DNA of 64,000 nt from Bacillus sp. V59.32b (lineage in GTDB: Bacteria; Bacillota; Bacilli; Bacillales; DSM-1321): the NCBI RefSeq assembly GCF_003429085.1, contig NZ_QVTC01000007.1, positions 62,001-126,000 on the forward strand, written 5' to 3'. Under the pieces are notes generated by a model that worked only from the letters and a program-made list of their open reading frames with translations, had not been told where the DNA came from and did not search any database. Positions 15,833-24,367 of this stretch are shown piece by piece. A program made the position numbers and the translations under genes. Position 1 is the stretch's first letter, and every line of letters starts with the position of its first letter.

Positions 15833-16954
15833 ATGTACGTAATTTACAAGGAATTGCAAAGATGTCGAGATAATGGTTTAAAAGGCGTGCTTGGAACGAT
15901 TATCTCTACGGAAGGATCAACCTATCAAAAAACCGGGGCCAAATGCTTTATTACTGAAGATGGAATCTTAACCGGACTGTTAAGCGGCGGATGTGTTGAA
16001 GGCGATTTGAAGGAATATGTCCAAGAGATTTTAGCTTCTGGTCTTTCAAGGATCGTCCATTATGATTTTCAAGATGATGGTGATATCGTCTGGGGACTAG
16101 GTTTGGGTTGTAACGGCAAGATGAATGTTTATTTGGAGCCATATCTTCCTGGTGATCGCAATAGAAACCCGGCAATCATCGATACCTTTTTTTCAGCAGC
16201 ACAGTCGAAAACCATCCACAGAATCACTATCGTAGCTTCAAAAGATGAGTCGTTATCGGGAACAACCTGGCTGATCGACCCTGCATCAAGAGAAACTCCC
16301 AATATTCCGTTTCAAGAAATCTTACAAGATTATTACAGTAAAAGATGTTTACAAAAGAATGGCCTTTCCTCTATCGGGGGACAATCCGACCTTCTAGTCT
16401 TCTATGAATTTACTGAACCACCCCCTGAACTCATCATTTTTGGTGCCGGACCTGACGCCATTCCATTAGTACAAATCGCGAAAACGTTAAATTGGCATAC
16501 TACCGTATTGGATTATCGAACTGCATTTGTTACTCGGGAAAATTTTCCAAACGCTGACCAGTTAATTGTCTATCCCGCCGGAACGGTTCCGGATATAGCG
16601 ATTCATCACAATTCATATGTGATCTTAATGACACACAACTTTATCCAAGACCAAATTATTCTAGAGAACGTTCTGAAAATGTCACCGGCATATTTAGGAG
16701 TACTAGGTCCAAGAAAAAGAACGGATCAATTAATAGGAACAAGTGAAGTTCTTTGTGCTGACCCCATACTACATCATATCCATAGCCCAATCGGATTAGA
16801 TCTAGGTTCGAAAACTCCTGAAGAAATCGCGTTGAGTATCCTGGCCGAGATCATGGTTGCTTATCGTGGTGGAACTGGCTCCAGATTAAGCGAGGGAGAA
16901 GGGAAACCAACAATAAGAACAGAGAAGGAGCGTGAAGTTGTATTGAAACCATGA
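15833..16954 (+). CDS. XdhC/CoxI-family molybdenum hydroxylase maturation protein
   Basis: A 373-residue XdhC-type chaperone that binds molybdenum cofactor and promotes its sulfuration and insertion into xanthine-dehydrogenase-type enzymes. The N-terminal XdhC_CoxI domain shows GTIISTEGSTYQKTGAKC and LLSGGCVEGDL; the C-terminal Rossmann domain shows IIFGAGPDAIPLVQ, then LGVLGPRKRTDQL and SPIGLDLGSKTPEEIALSIL. AGGGAGGTGA lies just before the ATG. It overlaps the next gene by four bases. In this cluster its client must be the CoxL-like subunit encoded two genes downstream. Confidence 0.9.
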   Translation: MYVIYKELQRCRDNGLKGVLGTIISTEGSTYQKTGAKCFITEDGILTGLLSGGCVEGDLKEYVQEILASGLSRIVHYDFQDDGDIVWGLGLGCNGKMNVYLEPYLPGDRNRNPAIIDTFFSAAQSKTIHRITIVASKDESLSGTTWLIDPASRETPNIPFQEILQDYYSKRCLQKNGLSSIGGQSDLLVFYEFTEPPPELIIFGAGPDAIPLVQIAKTLNWHTTVLDYRTAFVTRENFPNADQLIVYPAGTVPDIAIHHNSYVILMTHNFIQDQIILENVLKMSPAYLGVLGPRKRTDQLIGTSEVLCADPILHHIHSPIGLDLGSKTPEEIALSILAEIMVAYRGGTGSRLSEGEGKPTIRTEKEREVVLKP

Positions 16955-17556
16955 ACAACAAGGTCTGGGGAATTATTCTGGCTGCAGGCTTTTCAAGAAG
17001 AATGGGAACGGCCAAGTTATTGCTGCCCTTTAAAGGAAAATCGATATTGCTCCATGTGATCGAACAGAGCTTACACTCCAATTTATCAGGGATTACCGTA
17101 GTGGTTAATCCTGAAGTTCCAGACCTTATTACGCAGGCTTCTGTACCGGGAATAGATAAATTGATCTTAAATGAAAAGGCCGTTCAAGGCATGTCTACTT
17201 CCATTAAATCAGGGTTAGTTTCTGTGCCAGCAGATACATCGGCGGTGGTGTTTTTACTCGGCGATATGCCGTTAATAACCTATCGGGAAATCAATAGAGT
17301 AATTCAGGATTATCTTACACAGGACGAATCACCGCTGATCGTTCAATCAAGCTATAAAAATCTAAATGGGCACCCTGTTTTATTTAATCGACGATTGTTT
17401 TCTGAATTGTACCAAGTATGTGGCGATGAAGGGGCCAGGTCAGTCATTAAAAAGTATAAACATCATATTTATTATTCACGTATGGGAACAAATATGGCTT
17501 TTGATATAGATACAAAAATAGATTACCAAAAATTACTTCGGGAGGAGGTATGTTAG
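16951..17556 (+). CDS. MobA-like nucleotidyltransferase (molybdenum cofactor cytidylyltransferase, MocA type)
   Basis: A 201-residue NTP-transferase with the N-terminal motif LAAGFSRRMGTAKLLLPF, the LGDMPLI metal-binding segment and NGHPVLF. This matches MocA/PucB-type proteins, which convert molybdopterin to the cytosine dinucleotide form used by CO-dehydrogenase-type hydroxylases. The start overlaps xdhC by four bases and the stop abuts the CoxL-like start, so cofactor maturation and apo-enzyme are produced together. CTP versus GTP specificity is inferred from the partner, not from the sequence. Confidence 0.85.
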   Translation: MNNKVWGIILAAGFSRRMGTAKLLLPFKGKSILLHVIEQSLHSNLSGITVVVNPEVPDLITQASVPGIDKLILNEKAVQGMSTSIKSGLVSVPADTSAVVFLLGDMPLITYREINRVIQDYLTQDESPLIVQSSYKNLNGHPVLFNRRLFSELYQVCGDEGARSVIKKYKHHIYYSRMGTNMAFDIDTKIDYQKLLREEVC

Positions 17557-19971
17557 ATGACTGATGTTATTGGCAGCCCGTTGACACGCGTTGAAGATGC
17601 TAGATTACTGACCGGACAAGGAAAGTATATCGATGATATCGGCATCCCCCCCAATACAGCCCATGCGGCGATTGTCCGAAGCTCCTATCCACATGCCATC
17701 ATAAAGTCAATCGATGTTACAGAGGCGTTATTAGTGCCTGGTGTAAATGGTATTATTACAGGTAAAGAAATAGCAGCCTATTTAAATCCTTTTAGTGTCG
17801 GGGTGAGTGCACCTGTCCATTATTATCCGATTGCTATAGATAAAGTAAGGTATGTCGGGGAGCCTGTCGCCGTCGTGATTGCAAAAAACAGGTATGTCGC
17901 TGAAGATGCCGCAGAACTTGTAAAGGTAAAATACGAAATGCTAAAACCAATCGTCGATATTGAAAAGTCCATGGAAGCAGATGCCCCATTGCTTCACGAA
18001 AATGTAGGATCAAATATAGCAAACCATCGAACGTTTCATTATGGAGATGTGGACCAGGCTTTCAATGAGGCAGACCTGATCATTAAGCATAAATTCCATT
18101 TTCCAAAGTATTCAGCTACGCCTGTCGAAACCTATGGAATCATTGCAGAATACGAAAACAGCTCAAACCAATATACCATTCATGCTAACTTTCACGGACC
18201 ATTCATCATTCAAGCGGTCATGGCAGGAGCGTTAAAGATCCCGAGTAATAGACTTAGAATCATCGTTCCAAAAGATATCGGCGGAAGCTACGGAATCAAG
18301 GCAGGCACCTTCCCGTACATGGTGCTTCTCGCCGTCGTGAGTCGGATCGCTGGCTGTCCGGTAAAATGGATCGAAGACAGGCAGGAACATCTGTCCGCAA
18401 GCTCCAGTGGAACGGACAGGGTAACCTATATCGAAGCCGCCGTAAAAGAGGATGGAAAGGTACTTGGTCTTAAAATGAAAATGATGGATAATGTCGGCGC
18501 CTATATCCGTGCACCGGAACCTGCTTGTCTCTACCGCACCCATGCTAATACAACAGGGGCATATGATGTCCCAAACCTGCAGATTGATGGGTATGTTGTG
18601 ATGACAAACAAATTACCGACAGGATTAATAAGGGGATACGGCGGCCAGGAACTCTATTTTCCATTAGAGCGGATCATGCAAATGATTGCCTTCAAACTGG
18701 ATTTAGATCCTGCAGAGGTCATCCAAAGGAATCTAATTAAATCCGATCAATTTCCTTACCAGACTGCATCCGGGGGAATCTATGACAGCGGCGATTACGA
18801 AACGGCGTTTCAACTTGCGTTAGATACTGGGCAGTACAAAGAATTCAGGCAGAAGCAAGCTGAAGCTAGAAAAAAAGGAAAGGTTTTTGGTGTAGGGCTT
18901 GCTTGTATCGTGGAGCCTTCAGGATCAAATATGGGTTACATCACAATTGCCCTGACCCCTGAAGAAAGAGCCGCTTCCTTGCCAAAATCCGGGTGTACTG
19001 AAGCAGCAACCGTTTCAATGGATCCGATGGGCTTTGTCAATGTCAGAATCAGTACTGCACCGACAGGCCAGGGCCATGAGACGGTTTCCGCTCAAATAGT
19101 GGCGGATGTGCTCCAGATCCCGGTAAATCAAATTAACGTGGTGGCGGAACTGGATACTGCAACGAGCCCATGGTCGATAGCTTCCGGAAGTTATTCCAGC
19201 CGGTTTGCCTCTTTAGGTTCAAGTGCCGTCTATCTTGCCGCCCAGAAAGTAAAGAAAAAATTATTGCAAATCGGAGCCAACCATCTCCATGTGCCTGAAG
19301 AAGATCTGATAATAGAGAACGCCACCATTCTATCTAAAAATGATTCCTCTGTAAGATGGTCAGTAAAGCGGGCAGCGGGATCGGCGCATTGGAACCCATT
19401 GTCACTTCCGGAAGGCACTGAGCCTGGAATCTATGAAACTTATTTTTATACAGCTAAAATCGCTGAACCACCGGATGAAAATGATTTAATCAATTCCTCG
19501 ATCACATATGGATTTGTAGCGGATCTGGTTACAGTTGAAATCGATCCGGAGACCGGTGAAGTTAACATTCTCGACTATATTACGATACATGATGCCGGTA
19601 AACTGTTAAATCCGTTGATCGTCGATGGGCAGATATACGGGGGGCTGGTCCATGGACTGGGCGGGGCGTTATATGAGGAACTTGCCTATGATGATAAAGG
19701 CCAATTCCTGACAGGTTCATTCATGGATTATCTCTGTCCGACCGCACCGGAAGTACCAAATATAACGATTAAGCATATTGAAACTCCATCACCGGTCACT
19801 CCGCTTGGAGCGAAAGGGCTTGGAGAAGGAAATACAATGAGTGCCCCGGTAGCGATTGCGAATGCGGTAAGCGACGCATTGAAACCATTTGGGGTCGCAA
19901 TTGATTCTCTACCTTTAAGTCCAAATAAAATATGGAAATTACTTTCTGAACAAAAGGTTACCAACAAGTAA
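17557..19971 (+). CDS. Molybdenum hydroxylase large subunit (CoxL/xanthine dehydrogenase family; HmfA-like)
   Basis: An 804-residue molybdopterin-binding subunit, the usual size. It opens with the family start GSPLTRVEDARLLTGQGKYI and has GPFIIQAVMAGALKIP, the GGSYGIKAG cofactor segment and the C-terminal GAKGLGEGNTMSAP, whose Glu is the expected catalytic base. The active-site loop reads LIRGYGGQE, not the AYXCSFR of true CO dehydrogenase nor AYRGAGR of form-II proteins, so CO is not its substrate. In the cluster context, with medium and small subunits, a CoA ligase and UbiD/UbiX, hydroxylation of 2-furoyl-CoA at C5 is the best hypothesis. GGGAGGAGG lies upstream. Confidence 0.88.
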   Translation: MTDVIGSPLTRVEDARLLTGQGKYIDDIGIPPNTAHAAIVRSSYPHAIIKSIDVTEALLVPGVNGIITGKEIAAYLNPFSVGVSAPVHYYPIAIDKVRYVGEPVAVVIAKNRYVAEDAAELVKVKYEMLKPIVDIEKSMEADAPLLHENVGSNIANHRTFHYGDVDQAFNEADLIIKHKFHFPKYSATPVETYGIIAEYENSSNQYTIHANFHGPFIIQAVMAGALKIPSNRLRIIVPKDIGGSYGIKAGTFPYMVLLAVVSRIAGCPVKWIEDRQEHLSASSSGTDRVTYIEAAVKEDGKVLGLKMKMMDNVGAYIRAPEPACLYRTHANTTGAYDVPNLQIDGYVVMTNKLPTGLIRGYGGQELYFPLERIMQMIAFKLDLDPAEVIQRNLIKSDQFPYQTASGGIYDSGDYETAFQLALDTGQYKEFRQKQAEARKKGKVFGVGLACIVEPSGSNMGYITIALTPEERAASLPKSGCTEAATVSMDPMGFVNVRISTAPTGQGHETVSAQIVADVLQIPVNQINVVAELDTATSPWSIASGSYSSRFASLGSSAVYLAAQKVKKKLLQIGANHLHVPEEDLIIENATILSKNDSSVRWSVKRAAGSAHWNPLSLPEGTEPGIYETYFYTAKIAEPPDENDLINSSITYGFVADLVTVEIDPETGEVNILDYITIHDAGKLLNPLIVDGQIYGGLVHGLGGALYEELAYDDKGQFLTGSFMDYLCPTAPEVPNITIKHIETPSPVTPLGAKGLGEGNTMSAPVAIANAVSDALKPFGVAIDSLPLSPNKIWKLLSEQKVTNK

Positions 19972-19986
19972 AAGAGGTGGCAGGAA

Positions 19987-20442
19987 ATGAATGGACAAGG
20001 AACTTTAAAATTGGACGCGGGCATCGATCAGTCATGGGAAGTGCTGTTGGATCCGAATGTATTGGGGAAATGCATCATGGGCTGCGAAAAACTAGAACAG
20101 GAAGCTGAAAATAAATACAATGCCGAACTTTCGGTCGGGATTGCAGCGGTGAAAGGAAAATATGAATCTACCATCGAGATTGCTGATATAGAAAGACCGA
20201 CACATTACAAGCTAATTGTCAAAGGTGAAGGCGGTCCGGGCAATGTCGAAGCTACTGGAATCATCGATCTAAGCCCAATTGATGAGAACACCACTGAACT
20301 CGCCTATACATATGAGGCGGAAGTGGGAGGAAAGGTGGCGATGATTGGCCAACGGATGCTGGGTGGAGTGGCCAAATTGATCATCCAGGATTTTTTCAAA
20401 AAGCTTGCCAAAGAACTAAAGAGAATTGAGTCGAATGCGTAG
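19987..20442 (+). CDS. CoxG-family SRPBCC protein
   Basis: A 151-residue START/SRPBCC-fold protein of the CoxG family (NGQGTLKLDAGIDQSWEVLL, DPNVLGKCIMGCEKLE, GKVAMIGQRMLGGVAK). In carboxydotrophs CoxG attaches the enzyme to the membrane and assists electron transfer; similar genes accompany many other Mo hydroxylases. The gene lies between the large and medium subunit genes (15 and 21 bases apart), which supports a role for this protein in the complex. The proteobacterial hmf clusters I recall have no CoxG, so it may be a Gram-positive addition. Confidence 0.85.
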   Translation: MNGQGTLKLDAGIDQSWEVLLDPNVLGKCIMGCEKLEQEAENKYNAELSVGIAAVKGKYESTIEIADIERPTHYKLIVKGEGGPGNVEATGIIDLSPIDENTTELAYTYEAEVGGKVAMIGQRMLGGVAKLIIQDFFKKLAKELKRIESNA

Positions 20443-20463
20443 GTATGAAGGGAGGTTAAAAGC

Positions 20464-21333
20464 TTGAAACCGGCAAAGTTTGACTATTATTGTCCCAAAA
20501 CAGTGGAAACTACTCTCACATTGCTTGATGAATCCGGGTATGATGGAAAAATCATCGCTGGAGGGCAAAGCCTGGTCCCGATCATGAATATGAGGTTATC
20601 GGCCCCCGAATGTCTGATTGATATCAATCATTTAACTGACCTCGATTTTATCGAATTTGATGATGATAGAGTCAAGATAGGTACATTAACGCGGCAAAGT
20701 AGGGTGGAATCCTCTTCAATGATAAAGGAAAAAAGCGGCTTGTTGAGTGAGGCGGTTCCGTTTATTGGCCATGTTCAAACAAGGAATAGAGGCACCTTTG
20801 GTGGCAGCCTGGTCCATGCCGATCCGAGTGCGGAAATTCCGCTCTCCCTAATGGCTTCTGGAGGTTCCGTGTTTATCGCTTCCAGCGAGGAGACAAGGGA
20901 AGTGGAAGTAGAGGATTTTTTCGTTACCTACTTAACGACAGATCTTTCGCCCACTGAACTTTTAACGGAGGTCCACATACCGATTTGGGAAGGCAGGATT
21001 GGTTATTCCTTTCATGAAATATCCCGGAGGCATGGTGATTTTGCTTTGGTTGCCTCTGCTTGCCAGCTGACGTTGGATGATCAGGATAAAATATCGAAAG
21101 TCAGGCTTGCCCTTGGCGGAGTCGAAGCTGTACCGCTATTAGTGGAAGACATCAATCAAATTATGATAGGGGAGAAGCTCTCTGAATCGTTGTTGGGCAA
21201 GGTTGCGGACATTGTTGCAACATCGGTCGATCCTGAGTCGGATCTGCATGCTTCAGCTGATTACCGGAGACATCTGGCGACAGTGCTCGCCAAACGAACC
21301 CTGAAATCAGCATACACGAGGGCTAGGAGGTGA
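20464..21333 (+). CDS. Molybdenum hydroxylase FAD-binding medium subunit (CoxM-like; HmfB-like)
   Basis: A 289-residue FAD-binding subunit. The two flavin motifs are AGGQSLVPIMNMRLSAP near residue 35 and TFGGSLVHADPSAEIP near residue 115. It passes electrons from the iron-sulfur subunit to an acceptor. The start is TTG behind GGGAGGTTAAAAGC. Its last codon and stop form part of the ribosome site for the small subunit, so the two are translationally coupled. Confidence 0.9.
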   Translation: MKPAKFDYYCPKTVETTLTLLDESGYDGKIIAGGQSLVPIMNMRLSAPECLIDINHLTDLDFIEFDDDRVKIGTLTRQSRVESSSMIKEKSGLLSEAVPFIGHVQTRNRGTFGGSLVHADPSAEIPLSLMASGGSVFIASSEETREVEVEDFFVTYLTTDLSPTELLTEVHIPIWEGRIGYSFHEISRRHGDFALVASACQLTLDDQDKISKVRLALGGVEAVPLLVEDINQIMIGEKLSESLLGKVADIVATSVDPESDLHASADYRRHLATVLAKRTLKSAYTRARR

Positions 21334-21338
21334 ACGGA

Positions 21339-21821
21339 TTGGGGCTACATCAAGTAAGGCTTACGATCAATGGAAAAACGGTCGTGGAAGAAGTTGAACC
21401 AAGAATGCTATTAAGTGATTTCATTCGTGAAAATTGTGGGCTTACGGGAACCCATATAGGGTGTGAACATGGCGTATGCGGTTCATGTACTGTCATCGTG
21501 AATGGGTCAGCCGTCCGAAGCTGTTTAATGTTTTCCGTACAGGCAGAAGGTCTCGAGATTCAAACGGTGGAAGGACTTAGCCAAAATGGAGAGCTGAACG
21601 GTTTGCAACAAAATTTCAAAGAATGCCATGGACTTCAATGTGGTTTTTGTACGCCGGGCATCTTAATGTCAACCAGCGACTACTTATCGAAAAATCCGAA
21701 GCCTTCCACCAAAGAAATTAAAGAAATGCTTTCTGGACATCTTTGCAGGTGCACGGGTTATGACGGAATTCTGAAGGCTATTCAAAAAACAGTTGAAGAA
21801 AACAAAGAGACAGTCTCTTAG
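21339..21821 (+). CDS. Molybdenum hydroxylase [2Fe-2S] small subunit (CoxS-like; HmfC-like)
   Basis: A 160-residue iron-sulfur subunit. The plant-type N-terminal cluster is bound by CGLTGTHIGCEHGVCGSC with a fourth Cys in VRSC; the second cluster by CHGLQCGFCTPGILM and LCRCTGYDGI. TTG at 21339 is the chosen start because AGGAGG (21325-21330) is 8 bases upstream; the in-frame GTG at 21330 lies inside that ribosome site. The arrangement medium-small follows the large subunit, as in many bacterial hydroxylases. Confidence 0.92.
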   Translation: MGLHQVRLTINGKTVVEEVEPRMLLSDFIRENCGLTGTHIGCEHGVCGSCTVIVNGSAVRSCLMFSVQAEGLEIQTVEGLSQNGELNGLQQNFKECHGLQCGFCTPGILMSTSDYLSKNPKPSTKEIKEMLSGHLCRCTGYDGILKAIQKTVEENKETVS

Positions 21822-21836
21822 AAGGGAGTTGAACCT

Positions 21837-23396
21837 ATGAATTTATCAACCATGTTTGAATTTGCGGTGGAACGATTTCCAAGCCGGTTGGCTCTGGTAG
21901 AAGGCGAAAAAAGATACACATATAACCACTTAAATAAGGAAATTACCAAGGTTGCCGCATCCCTGCAGCGAATGGGAATCAAACAGCACGACCGTGTTGT
22001 CATTGTCTTGAAAAATAGACTTGAAAACATCGTAATCTACTGGGCGATCCAAAAGCTTGGCGCTGTATACACTCCAATAAATCATAGGCTGTCCGCTAAA
22101 GAAGTCGAGTATTGTGTAAATGATGCAGAATCAAATGCAGTCGTCTATGAAGAAGCGAGTCAGGATGCAGTTCTTAAAGCAGCCTTTGAAGGAAATCCGA
22201 TCCTGATAGGGCTCGGCGCTGTCGAAGGTGCGGATATTTATTACGAAGAACTTGTTGACAGAAGTCCAGAAAGCTTTAATAAGCCTGTGATCCATGAAGA
22301 TGATATTGCATTGATGCTGTACACATCTGGAACAACAGGCCTCCCAAAAGGGGTCCCAAGGAGCCATAAAAATGAATACTCAGCAGCTATTGCCCATATC
22401 ATCCAAAATCAATATACAGACGGGGAAAGTACATTGGGTACCATGCCTTTATACCATACGATGGGGATGCGTTCCTTGCTATCTATAGCTTTCTTGAACG
22501 GAAAGTATGTGGTTCTTCCGGATTTTGATGCAAAGGATGCTCTTGAATTATTAAGCAGCGAAGAAATCACATCCCTCTATTTAGTTCCTACACTTTACCA
22601 CGATATTTTAAGCCATCAGGCTTTTGGTAGCTACCGTTTAGATAAACTGGAAAAAATCGGGTATGCAGGAGCATCGATGACAACAGCTCTTACGGAAAAG
22701 TGTGTGGATTTATTAAAGCCTAAAGTCTTTGTGAATCATTATGGAAGCACTGAAATATACACCTTTACGATATGTCCCTATGTCCAGCAAAAACCAGGGT
22801 GTGCAGGTAAACCTGGTCTCCATCAAAATGTCCGCCTTGTTAAGGCCGATGCCGAAGGAAATTCACTGCCACACGACTTAATCGGAAAAGGAGAAGTAGG
22901 CGAAATCATCATTAATCTTAATTCGAATGAGGCATTTAAGGGCTATTGGAATAAACCGGCGGCAACCCAAAAGGCAATACGGGAAGGCTGGTACTTTACC
23001 GGTGATTTAGGGATCATTGATAATGATGGAGATTTATTTGTAGTCGGAAGGGTTGACGATATGATCATCTCAGGAGGAGAGAATATCCATCCGCTTGAGG
23101 TGGAAGATGTTATTTCCAAACATCCTAAGGTTTCTGAGGTTGCCGTAGTTGGCGAAGATGATGACCGCTGGGGACAAATCGTATCTGCATTCATCGTACC
23201 ATTGGACTCAACCATCACTGTCCAGGAACTTGATGAGTTTTGCAAAAGTGATCCGAAGTTATCCAATTTTAAACGGCCGCGTAATTATGTGTTCTTAAAA
23301 CAGATTCCGAAAAGCCCGGTAGGCAAAATTCTTCGCCGTAAGATCAGGGATGGAGAAGTCGAATTATATTCTGATGAAAATAAAATAGTAGGGTAA
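21837..23396 (+). CDS. Acyl-CoA synthetase, AMP-forming (HmfD-like furoyl-CoA synthetase candidate)
   Basis: A 519-residue ANL-superfamily ligase. The P-loop is LYTSGTTGLPKGVPRS, the adenine-binding region NHYGSTEIYT, the hinge GRVDDMIISGGENIHP and the catalytic lysine lies in SPVGKILRRKI. It would activate a carboxylic acid to a CoA thioester. Its place between the Mo hydroxylase and the crotonase-type gene fits activation of 2-furoate before ring hydroxylation. Sequence alone would also allow benzoate-like or fatty acids. AGAAGGGAG precedes the ATG by about 8 bases. Confidence 0.87.
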   Translation: MNLSTMFEFAVERFPSRLALVEGEKRYTYNHLNKEITKVAASLQRMGIKQHDRVVIVLKNRLENIVIYWAIQKLGAVYTPINHRLSAKEVEYCVNDAESNAVVYEEASQDAVLKAAFEGNPILIGLGAVEGADIYYEELVDRSPESFNKPVIHEDDIALMLYTSGTTGLPKGVPRSHKNEYSAAIAHIIQNQYTDGESTLGTMPLYHTMGMRSLLSIAFLNGKYVVLPDFDAKDALELLSSEEITSLYLVPTLYHDILSHQAFGSYRLDKLEKIGYAGASMTTALTEKCVDLLKPKVFVNHYGSTEIYTFTICPYVQQKPGCAGKPGLHQNVRLVKADAEGNSLPHDLIGKGEVGEIIINLNSNEAFKGYWNKPAATQKAIREGWYFTGDLGIIDNDGDLFVVGRVDDMIISGGENIHPLEVEDVISKHPKVSEVAVVGEDDDRWGQIVSAFIVPLDSTITVQELDEFCKSDPKLSNFKRPRNYVFLKQIPKSPVGKILRRKIRDGEVELYSDENKIVG

Positions 23397-23414
23397 ACGA
23401 AAGGGGAATTTTAC

Positions 23415-24203
23415 ATGGAAACGACAACAAAATATGATCATATCAGAGTTGAAAAAAACAATGAAAAGCAAATCGCTACTATTATTTTTGACCGTCCGGA
23501 AAAAATGAACTATATCAGCATGACTGCCCGCGGCCAATTCTCAGAGATCTTCGATCAGTTAAATAAGGATGAAAATGTAAGGGTTATCATAGTCAAAGGG
23601 GAAGGGGATAAAGCTTTCAGCGCAGGGGGGAGCATCCCGCAATTCATGGAAACTCATCCGGAAGAGCTATCACGTTTAAGAATCAATGTCGCCGCTCCGG
23701 AACGTTCACCCAAACCTGTGATTGCACAGCTTCAGGGTTTTACCTTTGGAGTTGGTTTTGAGATCGCCATGGCCTGTGATTTCCGAATCGCTGCGGACGA
23801 TACACTTCTGGGCCTCCCGGAAATGAATCTGGGAATGATACCGGGAAGCGGCGGTACCCAACGTGTAGTGAAAGCAGTCGGACTGACAAGGGCTAAAGAT
23901 ATGATCATGAGGGCAAGAAGAATTCCCGCAGAGGAAGGATATCAATGGGGACTGCTGACAAAAGTCGTCGCCAAGGATGAATTGGAAACAGAAGTTCTCC
24001 AATTGGCAGAAGAATTGACAAGATTTTCACCGCTAGCCCAGCGTGTATGTAAAGAAGTATTAAACGCAGCAGAAGAAGGGCCGCTCAGCACTGGTTTGGA
24101 AATCGAGGGCCGGGCATATGGAATGCTAAGATGCACCGATGATTTTAAAGAGGGTGTAGATGCCTTCGTAGAAAAGCGGAAACCTAATTTTACAGGGAAA
24201 TAA
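23415..24203 (+). CDS. Enoyl-CoA hydratase/isomerase family protein (HmfE-like candidate)
   Basis: A 262-residue crotonase-fold protein. The oxyanion-hole segments are FSAGGSIPQF and GFTFGVGFEIAMACDFRIA. Glu116 and Glu136 (LPEMNLGMIPGSGGTQR), 20 residues apart, correspond to the catalytic pair Glu144/Glu164 of rat crotonase. In the furfural pathway a crotonase-family member, HmfE, completes conversion of the opened ring to 2-oxoglutarate and CoA; this gene occupies that position. A plain hydratase activity is the alternative. It is 18 bases after the ligase gene. Confidence 0.86.
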   Translation: METTTKYDHIRVEKNNEKQIATIIFDRPEKMNYISMTARGQFSEIFDQLNKDENVRVIIVKGEGDKAFSAGGSIPQFMETHPEELSRLRINVAAPERSPKPVIAQLQGFTFGVGFEIAMACDFRIAADDTLLGLPEMNLGMIPGSGGTQRVVKAVGLTRAKDMIMRARRIPAEEGYQWGLLTKVVAKDELETEVLQLAEELTRFSPLAQRVCKEVLNAAEEGPLSTGLEIEGRAYGMLRCTDDFKEGVDAFVEKRKPNFTGK

Positions 24204-24220
24204 AAAACTTAATTCATGTG

Positions 24221-24245
24221 ATCCTCACAGAAAGACTGTGGGGAT
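24221..24245 (+). terminator. Hairpin between the crotonase and transporter genes
   Basis: A 10-base stem (ATCCTCACAG / CTGTGGGGAT, one G-T pair) with loop AAAGA. It lacks a good T run, so it may be an attenuator or an mRNA-stabilising element that separates the catabolic genes from the transporter section. Confidence 0.45.
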
Positions 24246-24367
24246 TATCTCCTCAAAATTAGGCTAATGTTGCAGGTTTAAAAGACAGAAAATTCTGAAT
24301 AAATCAAACTGGTTTTTGTTTAAGTAAGATTTAGTTACACAAAAATAAATAATAGGGGGTATTTCTA

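Noticed and set aside
17557-21821. Aerobic carbon monoxide dehydrogenase
   Set aside because: Large, medium, small and CoxG proteins look Cox-like, but the AYXCSFR active-site loop of true CO dehydrogenase is replaced by LIRGYGGQE and the neighbours are CoA and decarboxylation enzymes.
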